The position numbers were made by a program, and so were the translations under genes. From Zygaena filipendulae (lineage: Eukaryota > Arthropoda > Insecta > Lepidoptera > Zygaenidae), in the NCBI GenBank assembly GCA_907165275.2, contig OU015666.1:4060001-4124000 (forward strand): a DNA stretch of 64,000 nucleotides, in the 5' to 3' direction. The notes under the pieces are model-generated. The model was given only the letters and a program-made list of their open reading frames with translations. It made no database searches and was not told the origin of the DNA. Shown piece after piece: positions 44,242 to 56,057 of this stretch. The stretch's first letter is position 1. Each line of letters begins with the position of its first letter.

Positions 44242-44448
44242 GTTATTGTACCCGGCTGTAGACATAAATATTACGTATTCGTGCAGACTGAGGAACTTCT
44301 ATATAGGTACTTAAGAGGCACGTCGCGTCGCAAAGTTTGTCATAGCACGCGGGACGATGTTCGTTGGTGATAGGTACTATAGCAAAATAATTAACCTAAA
44401 AAAAAAAAAATTAACGGGTATGCATAATGGATAAATACTAAATAGACA

Positions 44449-44647
44449 TCCTTATTATTATTAATGCAAAATATGTGCGTTTATTTGTTTGTTTGTACCG
44501 TTTCTCACCTTAACTGTTCAATCGATTATAATGAAATTTTGCATACACGTTGTCAGGGGTACAGAAAAGGATATAGGGTACTTTAATCCAGGGAATCCCG
44601 CGGCAACTCTGAAAATTCACGCAGGTGATACCACGGGGAACAACTAG
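44449..44647 (+). mobile_element. Helitron, first of a direct tandem pair
   Basis: TCCTTATTATTATTAATGC start; ends GGGGAACAACTAG, followed immediately by the TCC start of the next copy. Confidence 0.8.
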
Positions 44648-44828
44648 TCCTTACTAATATTATAAATACGAATGTGAGTTTTTTTCGTTACGCTTTCACG
44701 TCTAAACGGCTCAACCGATCACCACGTAATTTTGCATACAGATTGTCAGGGGTGCAGAGAAGGACATAGGCTACTTTTATCCAGAATTCCCACGGGAATT
44801 TCGAAATAAACACGGAAGAAACTACATT
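44648..44828 (+). mobile_element. Helitron, second of the tandem pair, 3' end decayed
   Basis: TCCTTACTAATATTATAAAT start abutting the previous CTAG; the body is normal; the 3' hairpin is degraded (ACACGGAAGAAACTAC). Confidence 0.8.
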
Positions 44829-44834
44829 AAATGC

Positions 44835-45205
44835 ATTAGAATAGAATAGAATAGAATCATTTATTTCACATTATCAATTTCATAGTTATATTACTTATAA
44901 AAATGTCAGAGGATAATATGATCGTCAATAATAAAATAATAATAATAAAAGTATCATAATAAGAATGTCAATAATTATAAAAATAATAAAAATGTCATTT
45001 AAATCAAAAAATGAACATGTCAAAAATGTAAAAATAAAGATTATAAATCGATCAATCGATTGTGTGCAAATATTCATTTAAACAATAAAATTCGCTATCC
45101 AACAAAAGATTCTTCAGCTGGCGGTAGAAAGTTTCGTCAGATGTATTTTTTAAACTAGCGGGTAGTTTCTCATAAATAATTGGGCCAATCATTAAACCAT
45201 TACTA
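44835..45205 (-). mobile_element. LINE-like 3' tail
   Basis: (AGAAT)n then CATTTATTTCACATTATC, with AATAAT-rich sequence and CGGTAGAAAGTTTCGTCAG. It resembles an inverted retrotransposon tail. Assignment is tentative. Confidence 0.4.
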
Positions 45206-45308
45206 CCTAAACGTTGTCAAGGGTAGGTACAGAAATAAATTGGTTAGCAAGGAAGGATTATCTCGGAATACCCGCGGGAACTCCGAAATTACCGCGGGGA
45301 CAGCTAGT
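45206..45308 (+). mobile_element. 5'-truncated Helitron
   Basis: AACGTTGTCAAGGGTAGG ... AATTACCGCGGGGACAGCTAG. Confidence 0.6.
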
Positions 45309-45314
45309 CTAAAA

Positions 45315-45542
45315 TGGACATAGATAAGCAATAGTGTGTTAACCCACACTGGAGAAATTTTGAGTAAATCGTGTTTTAAAAGTAGGAGCGCCATTTTGTG
45401 TCAACATTTTTTACGTTCAATATTTAGTTGCATATTTAAGCAATGTAATAAGGTAAACACATAATTAAAAAACTCTCAATAAATGCTTCTGAACCAATAA
45501 CTTAATTTTGTGGGTTAACATGTTATTGCTTATCTGCGTCCA
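45315..45542. mobile_element. MITE with TGGAC termini, copy 2
   Basis: TGGACATAGATAAGCAATAG and TTATTGCTTATCTGCGTCCA are inverted. It shares its full length with 40086-40322 and sits directly after a Helitron 3' end. Confidence 0.75.
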
Positions 45543-45886
45543 AATAAGAAAAAGTTATACCTAACAATTAGGAGCTGCCGTACTACGGAGCTGGAGAGAA
45601 TCATATATTATGTACTTGCTTTAATACTTACATAGTAGGTACCACGTAGGTACCTATTCATCATTATGCAAGGAATGCAAGGAAGGAATGGGTTTTTTTG
45701 GTTGCTGTAATTTGAAACACCTGAGAATCAATCCCCACAACTTGATGGTGGTGTGATTATAAAGTATTGCTATTCTATTATTATTCTAAATAAGCTGGTG
45801 TTTTATCCTCTATATTAATATTTCAGGTACCTACGTAATACAACAGTTACCTACATCTATTCTATACAATACATATTATTATATAT

Positions 45887-46119
45887 TCTAAATAAAATTG
45901 AAGTGTCTGTTTGTAATTCCAAATTAACAGCTTATCACTAAATGCATATGAAAGTATATCCGGTATTGTATAGGTAAATAAAAATAAAAAAAAAATTTTG
46001 TCTGTCTGTCTGTTTGTTCCGGCTAATCTCTGAAACGGCCGTACCGATTTTAATGGGACTAATATTGTTCCTGCTGGAATTCTGAAACTCACGCGGCTGA
46101 AACCGCGGGGCACAGCTAC
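45887..46119 (+). mobile_element. Helitron, second subfamily
   Basis: TCTAAATAAAATTGAAGTGT start; TTCCGGCTAATCTCTGAAAC; ends GCGGGGCACAGCTAC. Confidence 0.7.
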
Positions 46120-47150
46120 AATAAATCTCTTTGGACAGACCACTTTTTTATTATTATGTTTCAACTTCACGTGAATTTATTTAATTATTATTATTTATTA
46201 TGTTTAACTTCATTCCTCAATACAGGACAACGTATTTTTTTTTAAACATCAATGAATTGAAACATCCTTTAGTTAATTAATTATAAATTACCATAGGAAT
46301 TAAAATGTGAAAGCAGGTAACCATAGCAACTGGAAGCAACTTTTAATTAAGTACAAAATTCCACTGCAAGTAGGTACATACCGATATCGTCAATTTTGGG
46401 TCGGAGGTCGGAGTCATAAGCTCGACACGTCAACGAAGTTGTGTGCCTTGAATACATATAATGGAGATGTTGAGTACTTTTGAAAATCAAAATTCTAATT
46501 AGTCCGTCAGTTAGAAAATAAAAAAAACAATAGACACGTATTTATTTCTTTCTCAAATAAATTAAAATACAAGAAGATACATACAAGAAAATATATACAA
46601 GATACAAATGGAACACCTAAACTCAAGGTAAATACAGATGTTTCGTCACAAAAGTATTGCAGAAATGTAGAAATAAACAAAATAAGTATTGTGGTCATTG
46701 ATTTACTACTAGTGGTATATCAATGATTGTGGTACCCAAGAGTTTACCTAGCTCTCGAAATTTTTTATGAAAAATTTACACACACACACTTCCGTCAGTA
46801 TTCTCTCTTGGACTGAATTTTCAGAATCTACCACGCCTTACACAGACTGGCACCATAAGTGCCACAACATCTTTATGTGTTACACAGTAAAATAAAGTAA
46901 AATAAAGCTTCCGCTGTCTATTAGCGATATAAACTCAAAAACTACAAAACGGATTTTCATGCGGTTTTCACCTCATGAAGGCAGGGGCGGATCCAGGATT
47001 TGGTTGAGGGGGGGCAATTTGGTTGCACCATGAAATTTTTTGAATTAACAAAAAAGTCCATTAATAAAATTTAAGTGCTTCATATTGAGAGCATCTGAAT
47101 TGAGCTTATGTATGTATTATATTATCTGTGTGTATGTTTCGCGATTTTTT

Positions 47151-48443
47151 AACCGACTTCCAAAAAGGAGGAGGTTACGCATTCGGCTGTATGTTTTTTT
47201 TTTTATATTACTCGAAGCTAGGGTTGGAACGATTTCGAAAATTCATTTTTTGTTTGAAAGCGTATACTCCCAATTAGGTCCTATTGCCACCAAGTGGGAT
47301 CTGATGGTGGGATCTTATGGTTTAAGAATCTTTATTATCCTCAAAAGATCTTGGGGAAATCGTGGGAACTCTTCAAAAATAATAGGCACACCTATAGCGA
47401 TTTGGGTATATTTTATAGTAAATCGTTCATTTGCTTTCGGAAAGCAAAATTTGAAGAAGTGGAACTGATCATGAAGACCACAAGTGTTCATCGGAACTAC
47501 TCAACAATAATACGTATTTCACGGGTTTCGATCTGACTGATTTAGAAAATTGATTTTGTTGTTTGAAAGGGTATACTCCCAAGTTGGTCCCATTGTCACC
47601 AAATCGAGAACCTGATGATGGAATCATGGAGAAATCAAGAGAACTCTTCAAAAATTACAGACACACCTATAGCGATTTTTGTATTTTTTATAGTAAATCG
47701 TTTATTTGCTTTTGGAAAGCAAAATTAGAAGAAGTGAAACTGATGATGAAGACCACAGATGGTCATCGGAACTACTCAATAAAAGGTATTTCACGAGTTC
47801 CGATTCGTTAACTTTAATATGGTTCCTAAATAATTTATGCTCGTCACAATGTATATGGTAAAGTGGAACTGATGATGACGTACCAGGAGAACTCCTCAAC
47901 AATCAACGTCCCTGTCGTCCCGTCGGCAAAAGTAGTATTTTGTAAAAGGCGATGAGCAATTGACATTAGGCTATTGTAACTTAGATAAATTTACAAACGG
48001 ACTCACTTGAAAGCAAGAAATAAACAAAATTTTAACAAAAAAATTAAAACCGACTTCCAACAACACAAAACTAAAAAGCTAAAAATAACAAAATATCGAT
48101 TTTATCCAACAGACAAAAATACACGTAAGTTTATTTTTGGTAGTTATTACCAGTAGTTATTATACCAGTACCAGTAGTTATTATTGGTTTATTCTACCAC
48201 TTGACTACTATTATTATTTGAAGTCGGTGACAAGCCAAATATGGCGTAGGTACATGGGCTAAGTCCAGTCCCGCCACGAGTTCGTTGTGAGCTGAACAAC
48301 CCAAGTGGGTAGACGTAAGCGGGCTTGGCTCCGAATTTAAATCAAAAAGTGGTAGCACAAACCAACAATAGTATTACATGTATTTTTGTCTGATGGATTA
48401 AGTCGGTATTTTGTTATTTTTAGCTTTTTAGTTTTATGTTTTT
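47151..48443 (+). mobile_element. AACCGACTTCC compound element, copy 1
   Basis: It has the same layout as 56876-58424: AACCGACTTCCAAAAAGG start, T-run, repeat units with AAATCGTTCATTTGCTTTCG and GATGAAGACCACA, then a long inverted repeat (arm 1 from 48043, arm 2 near 48347-48443). Indels break the reading frame and the right terminus is lost. Confidence 0.7.
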
Positions 48444-48799
48444 CATATTTAAAAAAAATGTGGTGTCGAAAACGATAGAGCTTAGGTAGGTATAGCGGTT
48501 TTTGAGTACGATTCTCTGTAAAATCAAAGTTTTTTTAGTATTTCATTATTTTCAACTTGTACTTTCATGCATAAAATAATCTACATGGAAGCTACAACAG
48601 ATAAAAGTAAAAAATGAAAAATTTACGTTCCAGCGAATCTGACCTGAATTAACAACTTTAAATTAAAATTTTGTAGGTTTGTATCTATAAAGTGATAGGA
48701 AAATAATGGGAAGTGTTATGGTTAATAGCGATTTTTTTAATAAACTGAGAAAAAATACCATCAGAGGTGCACATGTGATGTGATAAAAACGTGTTTCGT

Positions 48800-49080
48800 G
48801 ACCAGAAGAACAAAGAACTACCTAACTACCTGACGTAGCTTCACGACCGACATAAAGCAATCTGAAACTTTCTTTGAAGTAAGTCGGTGATTTGGGATCC
48901 CTCAGCACTTTAAAGATGGTACAAAGAATATGTGTAGTGCGCCTGGCGAATATGTAAAGCACACACATTTTGCAGCCGCTCCAACTTATCGCGTTACTAT
49001 GTCTAGTTGTTGTATACGTATGCTGTAAATCTTTGTGTTGTGTCAAATAAAGTTTTTTCAATTTCAATTTTCAATTTCAA
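48800..49080 (+). mobile_element. Retrotransposon-like 3' tail with (TTTCAA)n
   Basis: TGTGTCAAATAAAGTTTTTTCAATTTC ends in a TTTCAA repeat after an AATAAA signal. A shorter relative lies at about 8020-8082. Confidence 0.45.
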
Positions 49081-49482
49081 TTACTCTTCTGTCAGATTCA
49101 TACAGCACACAACGGCGTAAACAAAAAGGAGAAGGTTACTCCTTGAATTAGTAAAATGAGGAGAAAATTTGGGAAATAACGCAGAAAACTCAGAGAAGTG
49201 AATAATTTTCGTCCATATGACGAGATACGGAAAAATAGGTACTATTGAAACAAAAAGATGTTTTTGACCATAGAAGATTTTAAAATTTACAGTCAACAGA
49301 AGAAAAATTTGATAAATTTTGGAAATTTGCCCAAAATTTTTTCCAAATCCGAATTCATCGCGCACCGCACGTGATAAAAGTCGCCGACTATTTTTTGAGC
49401 ACAGAGGTACAATATGACGGGGAATAAAAATCGAAATTCTATTAATTCCATTTAGTTCGTCAGTTACATATAACATAATATA

Positions 49483-51043
49483 CACTCGAGAGCAATGAAT
49501 CCGGGTCACTTAAAGAATCCTAAAAATCTCGGAAACTAAAAATGCTAGGTTAATGCAATAAATCGTATTTAATAGACAATGTAATACTCCTTAAATGAAG
49601 GTATTAAAACTTCTTAGTTATTGTAAAGTTATATCATAAAAAAATCAAACTTGAAAAAGGGCCACTTTCGAAGATGGGAACTACGAAATTACAGCATTTG
49701 GTTTTGCTTTTGTTTGTAATCTGTCATTTATGTGGGTACATAAACCATGTTGATAGTGCTCTATATTCATTATTCAAGCTGAAATTATGTCGCTTACGCC
49801 TGAAGAATGCACCAGAATACTTACAATGCTGGAAACCGGCCGGAGTCAGCGCGATACAGCCAGGACTGTCGGTGTGTCGCTGTCAACAGTACAAAGAGTT
49901 CTCCGATGTTACGAAGAAACTGGTTCTAACCTACGCAGACCAGGAACGGGCAGAACCAGGTATACCACAGTACGAGAAGATCGATACTTGGTGAACACCA
50001 TGCTTCGAAATCGCTTTCTCACAGGAACTGAACTCACAAATCAGTTTCGACGCCTCGGAGGAAGTAACCCAAGTGCATGGACAGTAAGACGTCGGCTTGC
50101 TGAATCTAACTTAAAACCCCTTAGACCTGCAAACGGCCCTAAACTGGAGCGTGCGCATCGTATTTCAAGACTAAGATATGCCCAGAGTCACGTAAATTGG
50201 AGTATTGAAGATTGGTCAAAAGTTATGTTCTCCGACGAATCAAAATTTATGCTCTACAAGCACGATGGAAGACACAGAGTGTATCGAAGACCAGGGGAAA
50301 GATTCAAGCAAGCATGCATCGAAGAAAAAGTAGCCTACGGTGGTGAGTCTGTACTTGTGTGGGCCGGAATTTCTTCTGAAAGTCGCACAGAGCTGGTGAT
50401 CATAGAAAACGGCTCTTTAACTAGCGTAAGATATGTGGAAGAAATCCTCAATGATCACGTTGGTCCATTTATGGTCAATTTAGGTGAGGATGCTATATTT
50501 ATGCATGACAATGCCCGACCTCATACAGGTAGGATTGTGAATGACTACCTTCAAGAGATGAACATTACTCGTATGGAGTGGCCAGCGCGCAGCCCGGATA
50601 TCAACCCGATCGAGCATGCTTGGGACGAGCTAGGCAGATGCGTAAAACAACGAAACCCTCCCCCAATCACGCTTCGTGAGCTCAAAATTGCTCTCACAGA
50701 GGAATGGGAGAATATTCCCCAAAATCGTATAAGGAACTTGGTGTACAGCATGCCAAACCGCGTAAACGCAGTAATGGAAGCACGAGGAGGCAATACGAAG
50801 AAAAAATCGTAATAAAGTTCAAAAATTTCATGTTTCCTATTTTTGTTTTAAGGAGAGATCAGCAGTTTTTTTCTTTATGTAATTTTGTGTTAATAAAATG
50901 TATGGTGACTCATATTTTTTTTTACTTTCATTTAAGGAGTATTACATTGTCTATTAAATACAATTTATTGCATTAACCTATCATTTTTAGTTTCCGAGAT
51001 TTTTAACATTCTTTTAGTGACCCGGATTCATTGCTCTCGAGTG
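49483..51043 (+). mobile_element. Complete Tc1-like transposon (Tc1/mariner superfamily)
   Basis: 117-bp inverted repeats (49483-49599 and 50927-51043), starting CACTCGAGAGCAATGAATCC, differ at about five positions. TA target sites flank both ends (49481-49482, 51044-51045). It is inserted inside the hAT element. It encodes one intact transposase. Close terminal identity and an open reading frame suggest recent insertion. Confidence 0.93.
49787..50812 (+). CDS. Tc1-like DD34E transposase, intact
   Basis: 341 residues, the usual length for Tc1-like transposases, which bind the inverted repeats and cut and paste the element at TA sites. Residues 4-47 form a helix-turn-helix (QRDTARTVGVSLSTVQRVLR). 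GTGRTR at 54-58 is the GRPR-like hook. A second helix-turn-helix spans about 62-128. The catalytic triad is visible: D150 in MFSDESKF, D241 in FMHDNARPH, and E276 in SPDINPIEHAWDELG, 34 residues after D241. ATG 49787 fits the family start; the upstream overlapping frame (49674-49994) is a shadow. No stop, frameshift or missing catalytic residue was seen. Basic tail GNTKKKS. The host benefits from no known function. Confidence 0.95.
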   Translation: MSLTPEECTRILTMLETGRSQRDTARTVGVSLSTVQRVLRCYEETGSNLRRPGTGRTRYTTVREDRYLVNTMLRNRFLTGTELTNQFRRLGGSNPSAWTVRRRLAESNLKPLRPANGPKLERAHRISRLRYAQSHVNWSIEDWSKVMFSDESKFMLYKHDGRHRVYRRPGERFKQACIEEKVAYGGESVLVWAGISSESRTELVIIENGSLTSVRYVEEILNDHVGPFMVNLGEDAIFMHDNARPHTGRIVNDYLQEMNITRMEWPARSPDINPIEHAWDELGRCVKQRNPPPITLRELKIALTEEWENIPQNRIRNLVYSMPNRVNAVMEARGGNTKKKS

Positions 51044-51799
51044 TAAATAAATAATATGAATAGATTTGCTTTGAACGTGGAAAAAGTAGAAGAGTTAGGT
51101 ACCAACTAGTTTTGGGAAGTGAAATCACAATAGCTTACTTCCAAGTCTCAAGGATGTTGGATGAAGTTAAAGAAAAGGGATAGAGAAACTACATATATAA
51201 GGATAATTGTAAAAACATATATACAGCCAAACACAGAAATTTCTCCTTTTAAATGAGAAATATACCATACGGCACGTAGTTTCAAAACAGAAAATTTGTT
51301 TTAACGAGAAAGAATTGACAGATTTTGTGTTTGTTTTACAATAATAGATACAAACTTCCATAGGGGTTCGTTACGAACTAATAATTTATAGAGTTTTAAA
51401 AATGAATATTTGTTCGTCCATTCAGGTTCATTCGTATATTTGTATTCAAATTACGATAAAACTTTGGTGAAAAGCCACAACCTTGCGAAGATTTTTCTAA
51501 GGTCTAATTAAAGTAGGTACCTATTTAGGTCTTCAGGGGGGGCAATTGCCCCCAGTGCCCCCCCCTGGATCCGCCCCTGCATGAAGGAAGGTTTATGTCT
51601 ATAGTTTATCCTGGAATTCCTGCGGGAACTCCGAAATTACCGCAGATGGTACCGCGGGAGACAGTTAGTGTCTCATACTAATAATGTAGTCATAACTCAT
51701 ATGAGTGTTCTCACCAGGTGTAGGTATATTCGTAGTTTAGAAAAAAATCTGTTGCACACCATTTCAATAAATAATGGCTACTTGACAAAATTTTTTTTA

Positions 51800-52095
51800 G
51801 GCCGTCGTGTAGATTAATAAAAAATATTGGGCACGTATTTTTTCTTTTTTTTTCATAATAAAAAAATAACGGCGATACATTGAGTTGAAACGCGTGACTT
51901 TACGACCCGGTGCAGTTTGAGAGCTTATACCGAATACTGACTTTACGAGTCCCCCACCCTAAACTTTAATGCGCTTTATCTATGTTTATTTTCATTAATT
52001 TGAAAAAGCAAAAAATACGTTCTATTATTTTTTTATTTTCCAACTGACCGACTAATTAGAATTTTGATTTTCATACCTTGGAAAATACCCAATTC
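51800..52095. repeat. Interspersed repeat, second copy of 16165-16470
   Basis: GTAGATTAATAAAAAATATT, AATAACGGCGATACATTGAG and TAGAATTTTGATTT occur in the same order as in the first copy. Fragments of the same family appear at 46490-46560 and 49410-49470. Confidence 0.5.
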
Positions 52096-52440
52096 AATAA
52101 TAGGTGCTTACCTGTTGGATGTTTATTATTTTTTGTGTAGCAAAAAAAATTCAAATTTTTATTCACATTAAAAATTTATGTTTATTATGTTAATTTTACG
52201 TCTTGTAATTTGCATGTAGTTTCCACCTGACAGTATAGTGACACTTCGTCTATTGTTCGGTGGTAAAAATGTTTGTAAGCATTAGTGTTTATGTTCATTT
52301 GGGTTACTTTTAAATAAATAAAACTTCTGTATATACGCTCTCAAGTCTTAGTTTGTCTTCGTCATTTTAAAAAGGTGATCCAGCAATAGCTGATAGGTAC
52401 TTAATAAGTAGTGTTTAATAATAACATGAGTAACGTTTTT

Positions 52441-52876
52441 AGGGTTCCGTACCCAAAGGGTAAAACGGAATCTTATTACTAAAACTTCGCTGTCTGTCCT
52501 TCCGTCCGTCTGTGCGTCTGTCACCAAGCTGTATCTCATGAACCGTGATAGTTAGACAGTTGAAATTTTCACAGATGATTTATTTTTGTTGCCGCTCTAA
52601 CAATAAATACTAAAAAAACAGAATAAAATAAATAGGTATTACAACAATTGTGATATTTTTGCTCGTTTTTGCTCGATATCGATAACGACCGCAGATAGAC
52701 GCTTGAAATATTCAAAGAATATTTAGTTATATATTCCCTTTAAAAATAAATAATTGAATCAAAATAAAAGAAATATTCAAGGGTGCTCCCATACAACAGA
52801 CATTGTTTTTGCCGTTTTTATAGATAATGGTACGGAACCCTTCGTGCGCGAGTCCAACTCGCACTATGCCAGTTTT
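52441..52876. mobile_element. Interspersed repeat with GGGTTCCGTACC ends
   Basis: AGGGTTCCGTACCCAAAGGG at the left; GGTACGGAACCCTTCGTGCG and TTGGACTCGC complement at the right. These are ends seen widely in lepidopteran DNA; the class is unknown to me. Confidence 0.55.
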
Positions 52877-53559
52877 TTACTCCATATTCAATAACTATTG
52901 TCAGAGTTAGATACTAAGTTCAGTCAACCAGTCACAGGTAGAATAATTGTATATTTGGTGTTCTCCTTAAGAAAACCAAATAGGTAATAGAATAAATTAA
53001 ATTTTCCTTGTGACGACTCAACGTAAATCTCCGACATAACATAAGTTGACATAACAACATAAAGCAAGGACACTTCGTCAGAACTAATTTACTGGGATAA
53101 GACAAAAGACGAAAGGGTAAGCGCTTGTACTAAGTAGGTATGTACAACGACAGACAGAACAATTAAATTGGAGAGCTCTTTTTTAAATAACTTTCTTTGA
53201 ATTTCGTTTTCAAGATAGTGGCCTATACCATACCTACATTTTGTTTATCATAATAACATGTAAACATGTTTATGTACAAATAAAAAGATTGAACTTTGAA
53301 CGTTTTCTTTTTTAAATACTTTTGTCTATGTTCTTATAAAAGTATAGGTTTTTGTCATAAATGATAACATCTATGACAAAAACTTATATGAAAAATATGA
53401 AACTATAAATAAACTGAAGAGAAATCCGAGGAATGTCCGGCCGTTGTGTGCAAGACGCTGTTGATAATATTAATGTGTAAGTATAGGTACTAAGATAATT
53501 ATAATAATTTTTTTTAATAGAAAACATTAGATGTTTTGCATGATTGTTTATTTTTTTGA

Positions 53560-53732
53560 AATGGAACTTAAAAACTGCTTTAAACCGATTTTAAAAATTC
53601 CTTCACAAACTACAGTGTAAACTACTAACAGTGTTCCTGAGTGACATTTAGAATACTTTTGCCCCGGAATTCTCACGGGAACTCCGACATTAACGCGAGT
53701 GAAACCAAGGGGGATCGATTTAGTAGTGAATA
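53560..53732 (+). mobile_element. Helitron-type 3' fragment
   Basis: CTGAGTGACATTTAGAATAC ... AACGCGAGTGAAACCAAGG with a decayed CTAG. Confidence 0.5.
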
Positions 53733-53759
53733 AAGTAAGTCGATTTTTTATTTGAATAT

Positions 53760-54205
53760 TCGTCTACGTAACAAGCGGATGGGGTAAAGCCAATTAAAGA
53801 TTTATGCTGACAGAACCCGTGCTCCAGAACCCAGCTCCTTAATTTACCGGGCTATCAGCGCACGTCGCACAGTGTACCCATTTAGTAATTTGTATGCACC
53901 GTGGGGCGGGTTGCGAGTGTAATTATTGTCGTCTGCAAATGACTGCACGACCTGTTTCAACTGGAGCATTCAATTCATCGCTTTGGCTAAAGTCTATTCG
54001 ACTGCACTTTAACAAAAGCTTGTATTATTAAAAAACTAATATTACTCTAAATCCACTCCACCGAACCGGACCATTTACATCAATAGCCAATCACTAAGTT
54101 TTGTCACTGGGAAAATTAGCACCCAAATTATTTCACAACCACAACTTAGTGTTGCTTGTGTTGCATATTAAATTGGCATTAATATTGCTGTAATTTTGTC
54201 CTGCT
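53760..54205. other. Less AT-rich, repeat-poor stretch
   Basis: It contains GC-rich CACCGTGGGGCGGGTTGCG near 53900 and no transposon ends. It may be single-copy flank or a regulatory element; no exon was identified. Confidence 0.25.
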
Positions 54206-54207
54206 GA

Positions 54208-54345
54208 GTAGAATAGAATAGAATACACTTTATTGTACACCAAAATAATGTTACACTGTGTTAACAAAAACTTATAAATAAAGGCATACAAAAGGCGGTC
54301 TTATCGCTTTACTAGCGATCTCTTCCAGACAACCTTAAAGGGTAC
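54208..54345 (-). mobile_element. LINE 3' tail
   Basis: (AGAAT)n, CACTTTATTGTACACC and GCGATCTCTTCCAGACAACC, parallel to 41666-41815. Confidence 0.5.
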
Positions 54346-54900
54346 TATGTATACAAGATTTGATTAAACACTTTCATACACGATAGTTAGTAAGATCCGA
54401 GTCATAAATGAGGAAGAACTATGCAAACATACATAAGTTTATTATTTTTTTAAGCTCACAACTAAATGTTTCTTATTTATTAAATTGGTTTTTCTTTAGC
54501 TCAGCCGAGCAAAAACCTCTTGCAATTATTCGCGACATTCTGTACGGAGTTTAACATCTGTGACTGTCTAAGTAGCAGAAGACAGTCGAGCGCTTGTAAT
54601 AATAGTTTGAGTTTGATGTTACCTTATCTTTGAGAATAGCTCTGCAGCTGGGAGTTTGCGAATCCTCCCTTTCTTATTACACTTGAGAGAATGTATAAAG
54701 CATATCAAGAGTTATCATATGCAGCTTAAAATTTAAGTTTCATGAACTTTCACCCTTAAAACATGATTCCTTAAGGATTTCTTTGAGGGACCAAGAAACA
54801 AAAGGAGTTTCCGAAATATAAACTACCTCGATCCAAAAACACGTCCGTTGCAACATAAAAGAAAGACTAATCGACATCATAATTTTTTATTTATACCTAA

Positions 54901-55076
54901 CTAGCTGTTCGCCGCGGTTTCACCCGCGTGAGTGTCGGAACTCTCAGTTTTCTTTAGTACAAACCTTCTGATAATTACGAACCCAATATAAAAAGAATTA
55001 TTCACATCGGTCGAGCCATTCTCGAGATTTAGCGAGACAAGCGAACAGCAATTCATTTTTATATATATAAGAGATA
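54901..55076 (-). mobile_element. Helitron-related element, inverted
   Basis: CTAGCTGTTCGCCGCGG end, CGGTCGAGCCATTCTCGAG body and ATATATATAAGAGA end, a subfamily distinct from the main one. Confidence 0.55.
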
Positions 55077-55906
55077 TTAGTAAGACATAATGAGTCATAC
55101 GTAGAATTTTATGGATAATCATGACGAAATTTAACAATACTAAATAATATCAGTGATCACATAATATAATTCAGTACAATTTGTTTTAACAATAACGATA
55201 ACACAATTTCCCAAATCACTAATCACTAATCAGCTCGATATCAGAGTAAGCTATGCGTATCGTAGGAATCGAGCAAACAATCTGACGACAAAAAAAATGC
55301 ATGCAAATGCATTGTATAGCTGAAGATATGACAAAACGCATTTTTTTGCAGTGCATTCATATCGTCTGCGTTATTTTCGGACAGGCATTCCGGAGTTGAA
55401 AATAATCCTAAAACGGAATTTCTCTACCCCTGACAACGTGTATACTAAATTTCATGCGGTTTACTGCGTTAATTTCGGTGTTCTCGCGGGAATTCCGAGA
55501 TAAAAAGGAATCTCTAACCTTTCTGTTACAACGTAGGTATGTCAGAAATTTTATTATGATCGGTTAAGTACATTTAAAAGCTGTGAAAAGGTAATCGAAA
55601 AACAGATGTATAATATTAGTATGGATTATTTATCATTTTATATCCGTACAATAAAAGACTGTGTTTTAATTCCTTTCTCGGTACGTTTATAAAACTCGAC
55701 TTCTCAGTGTGGCGCGTTAACTCTTGTAAGGAATGTAGCTAGGTGTTTAGTTCACTACTTAAACTTTTGTATGTAAACAAAGAGACAAATAAAGAAATAA
55801 TTTATGTTGAAAAATTACGTAAATGTTTTTTCTTCAAACAAACAAGGACGTAATCAAAATAAATACGACATAATATATAGGTAGAAGGCATGGAATTATA
55901 AACTAA

Positions 55907-56057
55907 CGGCCGCACTCAGGGTAGTTATAATGATTACTTAATTTTAAGTAAAGATTTTTAACAAGACTGCTGCACTCAGAGACGTTCATTAAATTAATGC
56001 TAATTGGCAATTAACTAATCTAACTAAAGCAATCATTAAAACAACTGAGTGCGGCCG
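55907..56057. mobile_element. PIF/Harbinger-like MITE, copy 3, shortened (TAA duplication)
   Basis: CGGCCGCACTCAGGGTAG and ACTGAGTGCGGCCG termini. TAA at 55904-55906 and 56058-56060. The internal palindrome is partly deleted. Confidence 0.8.

Larger units (their letters stand above)
46982..51579. mobile_element. hAT element with 8-bp target duplication, filled with other insertions
   Basis: Inverted termini CAGGGGCGGATCCAGG and CCTGGATCCGCCCCTG. Target duplication CATGAAGG at 46974-46981 and 51580-51587. Inside are a compound element (47151-48443), a retrotransposon-like tail (48800-49080) and a Tc1-like element (49483-51043). No hAT transposase was recognised in what remains, so the element is non-autonomous or its gene is lost. 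Confidence 0.82.
46896..51669 (+). mobile_element. Helitron split by a hAT element
   Basis: The left part (TTCCGCTGTCTATTAGCG, then ACGGATTTTCATGCGGTTTT) ends at the CATGAAGG duplication. The right part resumes AAGGTTTATGTCTATAG and ends with an ACCGCGGGAGACAGTTAG type 3' end. A continuous relative of this junction lies at 30950-31060. Confidence 0.75.

Noticed and set aside
49081..49509. 142-codon minus-strand frame next to the Tc1 element
   Set aside because: No similarity recognised; it includes the Tc1 terminus and a fragment of an interspersed repeat.
46982..51579. A hAT transposase gene inside the hAT element
   Set aside because: No frame with hAT-type motifs was found in the parts not occupied by other insertions.
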